Source: a virus. From it: a stretch of 43,702 bases of DNA. Position numbers and translations under genes: made by a program. The stretch is taken from positions 1 to 43,702 of the IMG/VR virus record IMGVR_UViG_3300009008_000080; one strand, 5' to 3'. Positions 37,734-43,702 of the stretch are shown piece by piece (the first letter of the stretch is position 1; each line of letters begins with the position of its first letter). The notes below the pieces were generated by a model. That model was not told the origin of the DNA. It did not search any database and saw nothing but the letters and a program-made list of their open reading frames with translations.

Positions 37734-38033
37734 ATGAAAGACATCAAAGTAAAGCTAGAGGACAAAGTAGAGTGTATCTTGGCAGCTCATGAAACGGCTA
37801 GGGGCAGCGACCCTGAACTCATTATGCTGGTGATGTGGCGCTTTTATCACGTAAAGCCTAGCACTCCTATTGCTGAGGTCATGAAGATGGTTGCAGAGGG
37901 TGTTTTGCCTACGTTTGAGGGCATTACTCGCTGCCGACGGAAGATACAAGAGCAGGGCAAGTATAGAGGTTCACGAAAACAAGTGAGAATGTCTTTGAAA
38001 GAGGACGTTTCAGGACAAATGAGGGGGTGGTGA
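37734..38033 (+). CDS. Hypothetical DNA-binding-like phage protein
   Basis: A 99-residue protein with leader CCTTGGGGGG. It begins with a helix, KLEDKVECILAAHETARGSD, then ELIMLVMWRFYHV and a conserved EGITRCRRKIQEQGKYRGSR. Small proteins of this layout are frequent in phage early regions and may be winged-helix regulators. The basic C-terminal third would suit nucleic-acid contact. Confidence 0.66.
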   Translation: MKDIKVKLEDKVECILAAHETARGSDPELIMLVMWRFYHVKPSTPIAEVMKMVAEGVLPTFEGITRCRRKIQEQGKYRGSRKQVRMSLKEDVSGQMRGW

Positions 38034-38034
38034 T

Positions 38035-38478
38035 ATGCCATGTTATTTTGAGAGAAGATACATTTTAGAAAAATTAAATGAATTAGAAGTGTCGTTGAAC
38101 AAAATCACTTTGGAAAAAAATCAATCAACTCAGACAGTTATGGCAAAAGTCTGCCTTGATAAGATTGCCTCTTGGTATACTGAGATGATGGAAGCTGAGG
38201 ATAATAAAGTGGTAAACGGACACGTAGAAGAATTAGATAGCCTAGACGAAATTCGTCAATCAGAATTAGAGGATTTAGAAGAAGGTTTGAATGATTTTCT
38301 TAAGCTTTATCTTAAAGATGAGCTTGATGCTAATGATGGTAGTCCAGACATTTTAAAAATACCGTCAAATATATTTCTTGAGGATGTTAGTGGTAGGCGT
38401 TTTATCATATTGGAAAATCATGATTTCAATTCAATGCATTATTGGGAAAACTATTTTATCATAGATTTGGGACTTTGA
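38035..38478 (+). CDS. Hypothetical acidic protein
   Basis: A 147-residue acidic protein of unknown function, starting 1 base after the previous stop with GAGGGGG upstream. The first half is helical (RRYILEKLNELEVSLNKITL; VEELDSLDEIRQSELEDLEE). The end is a beta-like segment (GRRFIILENHDF, HYWENYFIIDLGL). No motif recognised. Confidence 0.62.
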   Translation: MPCYFERRYILEKLNELEVSLNKITLEKNQSTQTVMAKVCLDKIASWYTEMMEAEDNKVVNGHVEELDSLDEIRQSELEDLEEGLNDFLKLYLKDELDANDGSPDILKIPSNIFLEDVSGRRFIILENHDFNSMHYWENYFIIDLGL

Positions 38479-38546
38479 GATGATGGTGATAAAAGGTTTG
38501 CCTAAAATTACTGAAAACAATGAAGGAACGTAAAAATGGGGGATTT

Positions 38547-38759
38547 ATGATGTTTTTTAAAAAACGGGATGTCTTCAGAAAAAAACTGTTGAGCCTAGGG
38601 CGCATGATTTATTCGGTGGCAAATGATATGCATAAACAAACTAAGCATTTAGATACGAGTAAACCTTGCAATAAACTTATCACCTTCATTGAAAACAATG
38701 AGGTCAGCGACGACTTTGACATTATTTCTTCAATAGAAATTAAACCGAAAGGAGAGTAA
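38547..38759 (+). CDS. Small hypothetical protein
   Basis: About 70 residues from ATG 38547, preceded by GGGGG; an ATG at 38520 would add nine residues. Basic at the start (MMFFKKRDVFRKKLLSLGRM) and acidic at the end (NNEVSDDFDIISSIEIKPKG). It may be amphipathic at the N-terminus. Function unknown. Start is uncertain. Confidence 0.52.
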   Translation: MMFFKKRDVFRKKLLSLGRMIYSVANDMHKQTKHLDTSKPCNKLITFIENNEVSDDFDIISSIEIKPKGE

Positions 38760-38760
38760 A

Positions 38761-39069
38761 ATGATACCTTGGGGAAACGTAGAGCAAAAAAATGGGAAAG
38801 ATGAAATTAAAAAACTATTATCGGACGCAGACAGCGTGTTTCCAATACTTTATTTGCTTGAAAAAAACATAAACAACACAATTGAAGTACTTCTTTTAAG
38901 TGAAATAGAACCAAAACTTACTGCAATTTTAATTAAGGCAACACTTTCAAAACAATTTGCTTATCTTAAAAAATTCGGTTTTTTTAGTGACCAGGAAATT
39001 ATGCACGGAATTTATGAGGCCATGAAAATTGTTGAAGAAGAAATGGAGGAAGAAAATGGAACCACCTAA
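38761..39069 (+). CDS. Hypothetical helical protein
   Basis: A 102-residue acidic helical protein starting one base after the previous stop with AAAGGAG. Contains IKKLLSDADSVFPILYLLEK and EPKLTAILIKATLSKQFAYL. The first codons themselves include CCTTGGGG, a partial copy of the early leader motif. It overlaps the next gene by 14 bases. No function can be named. Confidence 0.62.
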   Translation: MIPWGNVEQKNGKDEIKKLLSDADSVFPILYLLEKNINNTIEVLLLSEIEPKLTAILIKATLSKQFAYLKKFGFFSDQEIMHGIYEAMKIVEEEMEEENGTT

Positions 39070-39253
39070 AATATGTCACACCCTTTTCACAAGGGTAAAA
39101 GAAACATGCTCAGACGTAAAAGGATACGTCTATTGCAAGCAGGAACAGGTTAAGACCGAGATATGCGTTGCTGAGTCTGCTAGCATGGCTGAGACTTTGG
39201 AACGTCTTAAAACGGTATTGAGCGGCATCAAGCCGAATGGGGATAAAAAATAA
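39056..39253 (+). CDS. Small hypothetical protein
   Basis: A 65-residue protein from ATG 39056, with GGAGG upstream. It has several cysteines (KICHTLF, ETCSDV, VYCKQEQ, EICVAES) and ends with a helix SMAETLERLKTVLSG. A weak likeness to the paralogue pair at 34257/34671 exists in its second half but is not convincing. One-base overlap (TAATG) with the next gene. Confidence 0.58.
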   Translation: MEPPKICHTLFTRVKETCSDVKGYVYCKQEQVKTEICVAESASMAETLERLKTVLSGIKPNGDKK

Positions 39254-39510
39254 TGTATACTTTCAATGAATACTATATTCCAGAGCGTATGATTGAGCCT
39301 ATAAAGCTCTATATTGAAAAAGGTTTTCATCCAGGTCACTTTTTATCTGGCATCATTACTAATGACTTGGCTGCTGCTGTCGCTGCTGCCGACTCAGAAA
39401 ATATGAAAAACATTCCAGCATTTGTTAGTTTTTTTTGGAACGAGGCACCTTCAATGTGTTGGGGTTCAAATGAAATAATGTCTGACTGGATGAGAAGCAA
39501 GGCAGAATAA
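39253..39510 (+). CDS. Hypothetical protein
   Basis: An 85-residue protein with FNEYYIPERMIEPIKLYIEK, then GHFLSGIITNDLAAAVAAAD and a C-terminal WNEAPSMCWGSNEIMSDWM. The layout, with a short loop of residues followed by an alanine-rich helix, resembles small conserved phage proteins of unknown role. Start overlaps the previous stop. A gap of decayed sequence follows. Confidence 0.64.
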   Translation: MYTFNEYYIPERMIEPIKLYIEKGFHPGHFLSGIITNDLAAAVAAADSENMKNIPAFVSFFWNEAPSMCWGSNEIMSDWMRSKAE

Positions 39511-39528
39511 AAAGCGAGGTATTTCATA

Positions 39529-39675
39529 ATGAATAAAATTTTTCTGCCACCACAAGAGATTGTTAGGGGATGGTTTTTGTGAGCAAGTTTATTAAGGTAT
39601 TTGAAGGCGGCAAACAATTGAGGACTTCCTACATTTGAGCAGAAGAGAGCTGAAGAACGTGAAAAAAAAGTTTTG
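39529..39675 (+). pseudogene. Decayed small-gene remnant
   Basis: In this otherwise fully packed region, about 150 bases hold only fragments. ATG 39529 gives MNKIFLPPQEIVRGWFL then a stop; a GTG frame gives SKFIKVFEGGKQLRTSYI then a stop; a third frame reads FEQKRAEEREKKVL into the next gene. Frames change every 20-60 bases, as in a gene broken by indels. A non-coding leader is the alternative. Confidence 0.35.
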
Positions 39676-40101
39676 ATGAATAATAACACTATTTTCAAAT
39701 TAGCTATAGAACGAGCTTCTAAGAATGGCTTTATTCGCGAATGGGCTGGGATTTCTTGGAAATTAAATGAGTATGGTTATTTTTCAAGCTGTGATGTCTT
39801 CGTTAAAAACCAGCTTATAGTTGACACTAAAGGTGAAACTTATGAGTCGGTAAAGGATGTAATTTTCTCTCATGATTTTGCTGAGGCGTTCTGGGGTGAC
39901 TATTGCCATGATAGACAGCCCCATTCAATGCAAGGTTATTTTGACCCTGATATTTGCATACACTGTGGCAGTAAAGGCTATGATAATGAGTTCTGTTGGC
40001 AGCAACACCTGCAAAGGATGGTTTTAGAAGAAGAGCCGATTCAATATTTATTGAAGTTTTTATTGAAAGATAAGGATGAAAATAAGCAAGATAAGGCATG
40101 A
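39676..40101 (+). CDS. Conserved hypothetical phage protein
   Basis: A 141-residue protein. It has FSHDFAEAFWGDYCHD in the middle, FDPDICIHCGSKGYDNEFCW (cysteine/histidine-rich) and the C-terminal RMVLEEEPIQYLLKFLL. The FSHDFAxAFWG and VLEEEPIxYL patterns are familiar from phages of many hosts, but no function is known. No good ribosome site precedes the ATG. It overlaps the next gene by 26 bases. Confidence 0.68.
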   Translation: MNNNTIFKLAIERASKNGFIREWAGISWKLNEYGYFSSCDVFVKNQLIVDTKGETYESVKDVIFSHDFAEAFWGDYCHDRQPHSMQGYFDPDICIHCGSKGYDNEFCWQQHLQRMVLEEEPIQYLLKFLLKDKDENKQDKA

Positions 40102-40282
40102 GCACATTGGCTCGGTTGTAGGTTTCAAAGACTCTGACCTGCTTCTTTTTGTTACTGCTGTGGGCTTGAAGAAGTTTCTTGCTTATAATGTTCTTAAGGC
40201 AGCCGATGAAGACAGGCAGGAAGTTGCTTATGACCGTGAGAGTCCTTGGTTTTTGCTTGGGGGTAAGGATGAAATACTTTAA
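40076..40282 (+). CDS. Small hypothetical protein
   Basis: A 68-residue protein beginning inside the previous gene. ATG 40076 has AAGG directly upstream. Contains LLLFVTAVGLKKFLAYNVLK and ESPWFLLGGKDEIL. It is possibly a compact alpha/beta fold; no membrane segment is certain. It overlaps the next gene by 14 bases. Function unknown. Confidence 0.55.
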   Translation: MKISKIRHEHIGSVVGFKDSDLLLFVTAVGLKKFLAYNVLKAADEDRQEVAYDRESPWFLLGGKDEIL

Positions 40283-40550
40283 TGCAGAGTTATTTGTTTA
40301 TGACTCGAAAAACGGAAATGCATATCATATTACGTCGCAAAACAGCTACTTTAAAAACTGGCTAGAGGTTAAAAAATGGTATCGCGAGGCTAGGTTTAGG
40401 TTCCGCTTTATGCGAGGTACCGAGGAAGTTCTTTTAGCAATGAAGGAAAAGGGCACTAAGGACAAGCCCTTTAAAAAAGTGGTGGTGAAAGGTTTAAACT
40501 TACATGATGACCCAAGAAGAACGAAAAGACGTAGAAGAAAAGCTTCGTGA
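40269..40550 (+). CDS. Small basic protein
   Basis: A 93-residue protein from ATG 40269 with GGGGGTAAGG upstream. It begins KYFNAELFVYDSKNGNAYHI and becomes very basic (KKWYREARFRFRFMRG, DDPRRTKRRRRKAS). It probably binds nucleic acid. The last 47 bases overlap the next gene in another frame, and the basic tail may partly be a by-product of that overlap. Confidence 0.58.
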   Translation: MKYFNAELFVYDSKNGNAYHITSQNSYFKNWLEVKKWYREARFRFRFMRGTEEVLLAMKEKGTKDKPFKKVVVKGLNLHDDPRRTKRRRRKAS

Positions 40551-40701
40551 GTGCTCTGAGGCTCTTGCTTGCTCAAACTTCGATGCTTTTACTAAGTGGG
40601 AACAGGACTTTCTTAATTCTGTCAATGAACAGCTAGAAGAGAGAGGTTTTTTAAGTGCAAAGCAGGTCGATATAGTGAATAAGATATGGTGGAAGATATA
40701 A
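40504..40701 (+). CDS. Small conserved phage protein
   Basis: A 65-residue helical protein. The pattern FTKWEQDFLNSVNEQLEERG followed by FLSAKQVDIVNKIWWK is recognisable as a small family spread among phages (LS-x-KQ near the C-terminus). Function is not known. It starts inside the previous gene with AAAGG ten bases upstream. Confidence 0.68.
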   Translation: MMTQEERKDVEEKLRECSEALACSNFDAFTKWEQDFLNSVNEQLEERGFLSAKQVDIVNKIWWKI

Positions 40702-40725
40702 TTGCACGCTTAAGGGAGGCTATTA

Positions 40726-40995
40726 ATGGCACCACCGAGAGTGATACCTAAAGGCACTTACAACTGCAATGGGTTGACTGTAGAGCATGAATTGAGGTGC
40801 TACAACCTACAAGAACCTGAAAAGATGTCACTTGAAAGGCTCATTAAGCTTAGAGTACAGATAAACGAGATGATAATTGAAAGAAAATGGAATGTATACA
40901 CAGAAGAACGAAAGGCCCAAATAAATAGGGCCTTTTTTAATGGTATTGCTAAATGGTTTAAAAGTGTTGACTGGGGGAAGTATGGACTTAGATGA
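40726..40995 (+). CDS. Hypothetical protein
   Basis: An 89-residue protein with AAGGGAGG upstream. The N-terminus (PPRVIPKGTYNCNGLTVEHE) is followed by a helix (MSLERLIKLRVQINEMIIER). It overlaps the next gene by 14 bases. Function unknown. Nothing in the sequence points to a membrane or metal site. Confidence 0.62.
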   Translation: MAPPRVIPKGTYNCNGLTVEHELRCYNLQEPEKMSLERLIKLRVQINEMIIERKWNVYTEERKAQINRAFFNGIAKWFKSVDWGKYGLR

Positions 40996-41239
40996 AGTTG
41001 AAGAGGTTTATGGTGGTCAAATACCTGTAAGAAGGGTTTTTTATGATAAGAAGCAAGGTCTTTTTCTTGGTTTTCAACTGAAGTCGGTTAAAAAGAGACA
41101 AGATAGGGCTTATGGCGCTAAATATGAACTTGAGGACGCATTTTCAGATGAAATGAGTGCTGTTGAGTGGGCGACTGAGGCAATGATAGCCGCAGTGCAT
41201 CCGCTTGAGTTTGAGGGGGAGGATTATGGAAGTCATTAA
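40982..41239 (+). CDS. Small hypothetical acidic protein
   Basis: An 85-residue protein from ATG 40982 (GGGGGAAG upstream). Sequence features are DLDEVEEVYGGQIPVRRVFY, DKKQGLFLGFQLKSVKKRQD and MSAVEWATEAMIAAVHPLEF. It looks like a compact alpha/beta fold. Function unknown. It overlaps the following zinc-ribbon gene by 14 bases. Confidence 0.6.
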   Translation: MDLDEVEEVYGGQIPVRRVFYDKKQGLFLGFQLKSVKKRQDRAYGAKYELEDAFSDEMSAVEWATEAMIAAVHPLEFEGEDYGSH

Positions 41240-41411
41240 GAAGAATGTCTTATTCTGCACTAAGTGTGGGGCAGAATGTGACGCAAATGATGAAAGGTGC
41301 ACTTGGGTAGGCTCTGTTGAGAACAAAGACGACAAGGGAAACTATCACAAACAGTATATTGTTTATTGTGCAGAGTGCACAAGAGACTCTAAGGAATTTA
41401 AGCGAGGATGA
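41226..41411 (+). CDS. Small zinc-ribbon protein
   Basis: A 61-residue protein from ATG 41226 with GGGGGAGG upstream. Two cysteine pairs, FCTKCGAECD and VYCAECTRD, flank a beta hairpin (WVGSVENKDDKGNYHKQYIV), making a zinc ribbon of rubredoxin-like layout. Role unknown. It overlaps the next membrane protein gene by 4 bases (ATGA). Confidence 0.66.
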   Translation: MEVIKKNVLFCTKCGAECDANDERCTWVGSVENKDDKGNYHKQYIVYCAECTRDSKEFKRG

Positions 41412-41770
41412 GTAGAAAAGCCGTCGCAATTACAATGCTCGTATTGGCCCTTGCTATAATTGGGTGGGACATCTACCTTTTCCTAGACAAATACCCTCAC
41501 AACACAATAAGCGCACTTACGAACGAATGGGCCTATATCACTTCACTGTTGCCTTTCGCCTGCGGTGCATTGCTTGGGCACTTTTTCTTCAATTATTCAA
41601 AAAAGGAAAGAATTTCCTATTTTTTTATGGTACCTTTTATTATACCTATACTCATAACTGACTTAGCCCTACAAGGCACGCCAAAGGCAGTTATGATAGC
41701 TATAATGCCAGGGATAGGATATGCTTTCGGAAGACTTTTCTTCAGTAAAAGAAGACCATCAGCCGAGTGA
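41408..41770 (+). CDS. Membrane protein with several TM helices
   Basis: A 120-residue hydrophobic protein with about four membrane helices: AITMLVLALAIIGWDIYLF, YITSLLPFACGALLGHFFF, YFFMVPFIIPILITDLAL and MIAIMPGIGYAFGRLF. The tail is basic (FSKRRPSAE). It lies directly before the large terminase, with 50 bases overlap. It could alter the host membrane (exclusion, lysis timing). It is not similar to the holin in the lysis cassette. Function unknown. Confidence 0.68.
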   Translation: MSRKAVAITMLVLALAIIGWDIYLFLDKYPHNTISALTNEWAYITSLLPFACGALLGHFFFNYSKKERISYFFMVPFIIPILITDLALQGTPKAVMIAIMPGIGYAFGRLFFSKRRPSAE

Positions 41771-43211
41771 GTACATTCGGGACGCCTTAAAAATTGAGAG
41801 GGAAGCAAGAGAGCTTCCTAAAAGCTACTACGATTTTTTTGTAGAGGCTTGGAATACCCTTGAGCAGAGGACACCACTCATAGACAACTGGCATATCAAG
41901 TATCTTTGCGATGCCATACAAGACAATGTTATGAGGCTGTATCATGGCCTTCCTCGAAAGCATAACCTCTGTGTAAACATCCCGCCACGTTCCCTCAAGT
42001 CATATATTGGCTCAATTGTTCTCTGTCCTTGGGTATGGACGTTCTTCCCTGAGTGTAAGTTCATCAACTCGTCTCACTCTGCCTCTCTCTCAATTTCACA
42101 CTGTAGGCTATCAAGGCAGCTTATCGAGTCCGAGTGGTATCAGGATAGGTGGGGCGAAAAATTTCAACTGAAAACTGACCAAAACGTAAAGTCATTCTTT
42201 GAAAACACTCAAAATGGCGGAAGGTTTGCAACTTCTGTGACCGCAGGGGTTACGGGGCAGGGGGCAAACATTATCATAGCCGACGACCTTGCTGACCCGC
42301 TAAGGGCAGACTCTGAGACAACCCGCTTGAAGGCAAACGAGCATTTTGAGAACACTCTTTTTACACGTCGTAATAATTCTGAGACTGACTTCTTTATCAA
42401 TATACAACAAAGGCTTCATGAAGAGGATGTTACTGGGCTTTTGATGAACAAGTATCAAGATGAGTACAAGTTCATTATCATTCCGCTTGTGTATCACGAA
42501 GATATTTTGCAGCCTAAAGAGCTTCAGAAGCATTATGAGAACAATCTCTTTTTCCCGCAGCGTTTCAATGAGGGGTTTGTAGAAGCTTCAAAAAAGGCAG
42601 GGTCAAAACTTTTTCATTCTCAAATGCAGCAAACGCCTGTGAGAGAAGGTGGCAATGTTATCCCGACCGAAAAGTTTCAATTTTATAGAGAATTGCCCAA
42701 GAAGTTTGACGAGCAAATACACTCTTGGGACATGGCATTTAAGGGCGGTAAGAAAAATGATTATGTAGTCGGTCAAATATGGGGAAGGGCTGGCCCAAAT
42801 TTTTATTTAATTGCGCAATATCGTGGAAAATGGGACTTTATACAAACGTTAGAGCAATTTAAGCTTGCTTGTGACCAACATCAAAAGGCAAGAAAGATAG
42901 TTATTGAGGATAAGGCAAACGGGCCTGCAATTATCAGCGTTATTAAGCAAACGGTGCCTGGCGTGGTTCCTAATTCGCCCACAACTGACAAAGAGGCAAG
43001 GGCTCACGCTGTAAATTATCTTGTAGAAGCAGGAAACGTGTATATACCGCACCCAGACTGGCAGCCTTGGGTGAGTGAATTTATAAACGAATGTGCTGTG
43101 TTCCCAGACGGGAAGCACGACGACCAAGTTGACGCATATAGCCAGGCTTTAGAAATGCTTGGCGGTAGAAGCTCAGCAAAACGACGTTTTGAGCTATTAT
43201 CTAAGCTTTAG
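41721..43211 (+). CDS. terL: Terminase large subunit
   Basis: A 496-residue packaging ATPase/nuclease. The Walker A-like motif is NIPPRSLKS at about 86-94, with S-L-K-S in place of the usual G-K-S. Walker B is IIIADDLADP at about 184-193. The nuclease domain shows HSWDMAFKGGKKNDYVV (near 335), VIEDKANGPAII and GKHDDQVDAYSQAL (near 465-477) with the acidic metal ligands. The start overlaps the membrane protein gene; GGGAT(A)GGA lies before ATG. The portal gene follows after 8 bases. Confidence 0.92.
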   Translation: MLSEDFSSVKEDHQPSEYIRDALKIEREARELPKSYYDFFVEAWNTLEQRTPLIDNWHIKYLCDAIQDNVMRLYHGLPRKHNLCVNIPPRSLKSYIGSIVLCPWVWTFFPECKFINSSHSASLSISHCRLSRQLIESEWYQDRWGEKFQLKTDQNVKSFFENTQNGGRFATSVTAGVTGQGANIIIADDLADPLRADSETTRLKANEHFENTLFTRRNNSETDFFINIQQRLHEEDVTGLLMNKYQDEYKFIIIPLVYHEDILQPKELQKHYENNLFFPQRFNEGFVEASKKAGSKLFHSQMQQTPVREGGNVIPTEKFQFYRELPKKFDEQIHSWDMAFKGGKKNDYVVGQIWGRAGPNFYLIAQYRGKWDFIQTLEQFKLACDQHQKARKIVIEDKANGPAIISVIKQTVPGVVPNSPTTDKEARAHAVNYLVEAGNVYIPHPDWQPWVSEFINECAVFPDGKHDDQVDAYSQALEMLGGRSSAKRRFELLSKL

Positions 43212-43702
43212 GGGGCAACATGTCGAGTAAACCAAAATTGAACCTAGTGAAAAAGGATAGAAAAAGCTTCTGGAGCCGCATGGACGGCATTACCAACTTT
43301 TTGACAAACCTTGGTGTATTGAACAAGGATAAGCTTCAAAGCGCTTTCTATCAAAGACGCTTCCTCACCCAGACAGAGGTCGAAAACCAGTATCAGTCGG
43401 ATGATATAAGTGCACGAATTGTTGACTTGTTGCCCGATGAGATGATGAGGGAAGGTTTCGATATAGTTATTCCAGAGGATAGCGAGGATGTTTCGAGTCA
43501 ACTCAAACAAAGATACGAGTTTTTTGACCTGGACTCAAAAATTCATAATTGCCTGCGATGGGCAAGGCTTTACGGTGGATGCATCCTTCTTATTGGCGCT
43601 GACACAGCAAACCCACAGCTTCCCCTCGAATTTGATAAGGCTTTAGACCTCAAGTACTTTAGAGAGTTCCATAGATACGAGGTCAACCCTTCCTCTGCTC
43701 AA
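43210..43702. repeat. Contig-end repeat, copy 2 (matches 1-493)
   Basis: Second copy of the 493-base terminal repeat, aligned without gaps to 1-493, with 22 substitutions and exactly 99 identical bases at each side. It belongs to the same genomic locus as the start of the window. Confidence 0.9.
43220..43702 (+). CDS. Portal protein, partial (variant copy at contig end)
   Basis: The first 161 codons of the portal protein, cut by the end of the window. It differs from the copy at 11 by mostly silent changes; amino-acid changes are K to E and I to V near residues 89-91 and K to R near 113. It starts 8 bases after the large terminase stop, which is the true gene order terL - portal. It is the same gene as the first one, from another strain in the sample. 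Confidence 0.88.
   Translation, partial: MSSKPKLNLVKKDRKSFWSRMDGITNFLTNLGVLNKDKLQSAFYQRRFLTQTEVENQYQSDDISARIVDLLPDEMMREGFDIVIPEDSEDVSSQLKQRYEFFDLDSKIHNCLRWARLYGGCILLIGADTANPQLPLEFDKALDLKYFREFHRYEVNPSSAQ

Noticed and set aside
38480-38533. Mini ORF of 17 codons between 38479 and 38547
   Set aside because: Too short, no conserved sequence, and the region is adequately explained as spacer before the next gene.
38761-38775. Further copy of the CCTTGGGAGG leader
   Set aside because: CCTTGGGG lies after the ATG within the coding sequence and lacks the AGG part. Probably chance or a decayed copy.
43220-43702. A second, diverged portal gene
   Set aside because: The alignment to 11-493 is gapless, ends exactly at the window end, and has exact 99-base identical arms on both sides. 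An assembly bubble of one locus explains this better than a true duplication.
1-43702. tRNA, rRNA, integrase and insertion sequences
   Set aside because: I looked for cloverleaf-like GTTC/CCA patterns, transposase and recombinase motifs and saw none. A tRNAscan and HMM search would settle this.

Overview
The window is essentially one complete genome of a contractile-tailed double-stranded DNA phage (a small myovirus of about 43.2 kb). Every supportable gene lies on the + strand, and genes are packed with 1-40 base overlaps. The first 493 bases return, with 22 substitutions and no indels, as the last 493 bases (43210-43702). This is therefore a circular or circularly permuted genome whose contig was opened inside the portal gene, giving a unit length of about 43,209 bp. 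No bacterial chromosomal gene, rRNA, tRNA or CRISPR array was seen. A Rz/Rz1-type spanin pair with a lipoprotein o-spanin points to a Gram-negative (diderm) host. The host species cannot be read from the sequence. DNA is moderately AT-rich.

Layout: (1) 41.7-43.2 kb wrapping into 0-5 kb: large terminase, HI1409-type portal, Mu-F-like head protein, DUF2213 prohead protease with a nested scaffold, cement protein, major capsid protein and a strong terminator. (2) 5-9.5 kb: head-tail connectors, tail terminator, DUF3383 sheath, DUF3277 tube, and tail chaperone with a -1 frameshift extension. (3) 9.5-16.2 kb: tape measure, then a simple Pam3-like baseplate (Dit-like, plug, hub, Gp138-like spike, gp25, J, tail protein I-like). 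(4) 16.2-26.1 kb: fibres and receptor-binding proteins, several beta-helical. Within it sit two signal-peptide-bearing proteins built from virion-type domains, which is the oddest part of the late region. (5) 26.1-27.8 kb: lysis cassette (TM protein, M15 peptidase endolysin, holin, overlapping spanins) closed by a terminator. (6) 27.8-36.8 kb: early region with an XRE-type regulator, ERF annealing protein, replication initiator with an iteron-type origin inside its gene, helicase-loader-like proteins, RusA resolvase, a second HTH regulator, an HNH-like protein, many small proteins, an internally deleted ParB-methyltransferase and the small terminase. (7) 36.8-41.7 kb: an island of about 17 tiny genes lying between the small and large terminase genes.

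Regulation visible in sequence: four early transcription units start with TTGAC -35 boxes overlapped by a shared operator-like motif (GGT..A...AArTTrAC). Several early genes share an extended leader, CCTTGGGAGG(G), just before the start codon. Three or four rho-independent terminators separate the blocks. By eye I found no GATC and no CCGG anywhere in the window, which suggests strong restriction-driven site avoidance. No integrase was recognised, so the phage is probably lytic, although two Cro/CI-like regulators are present.
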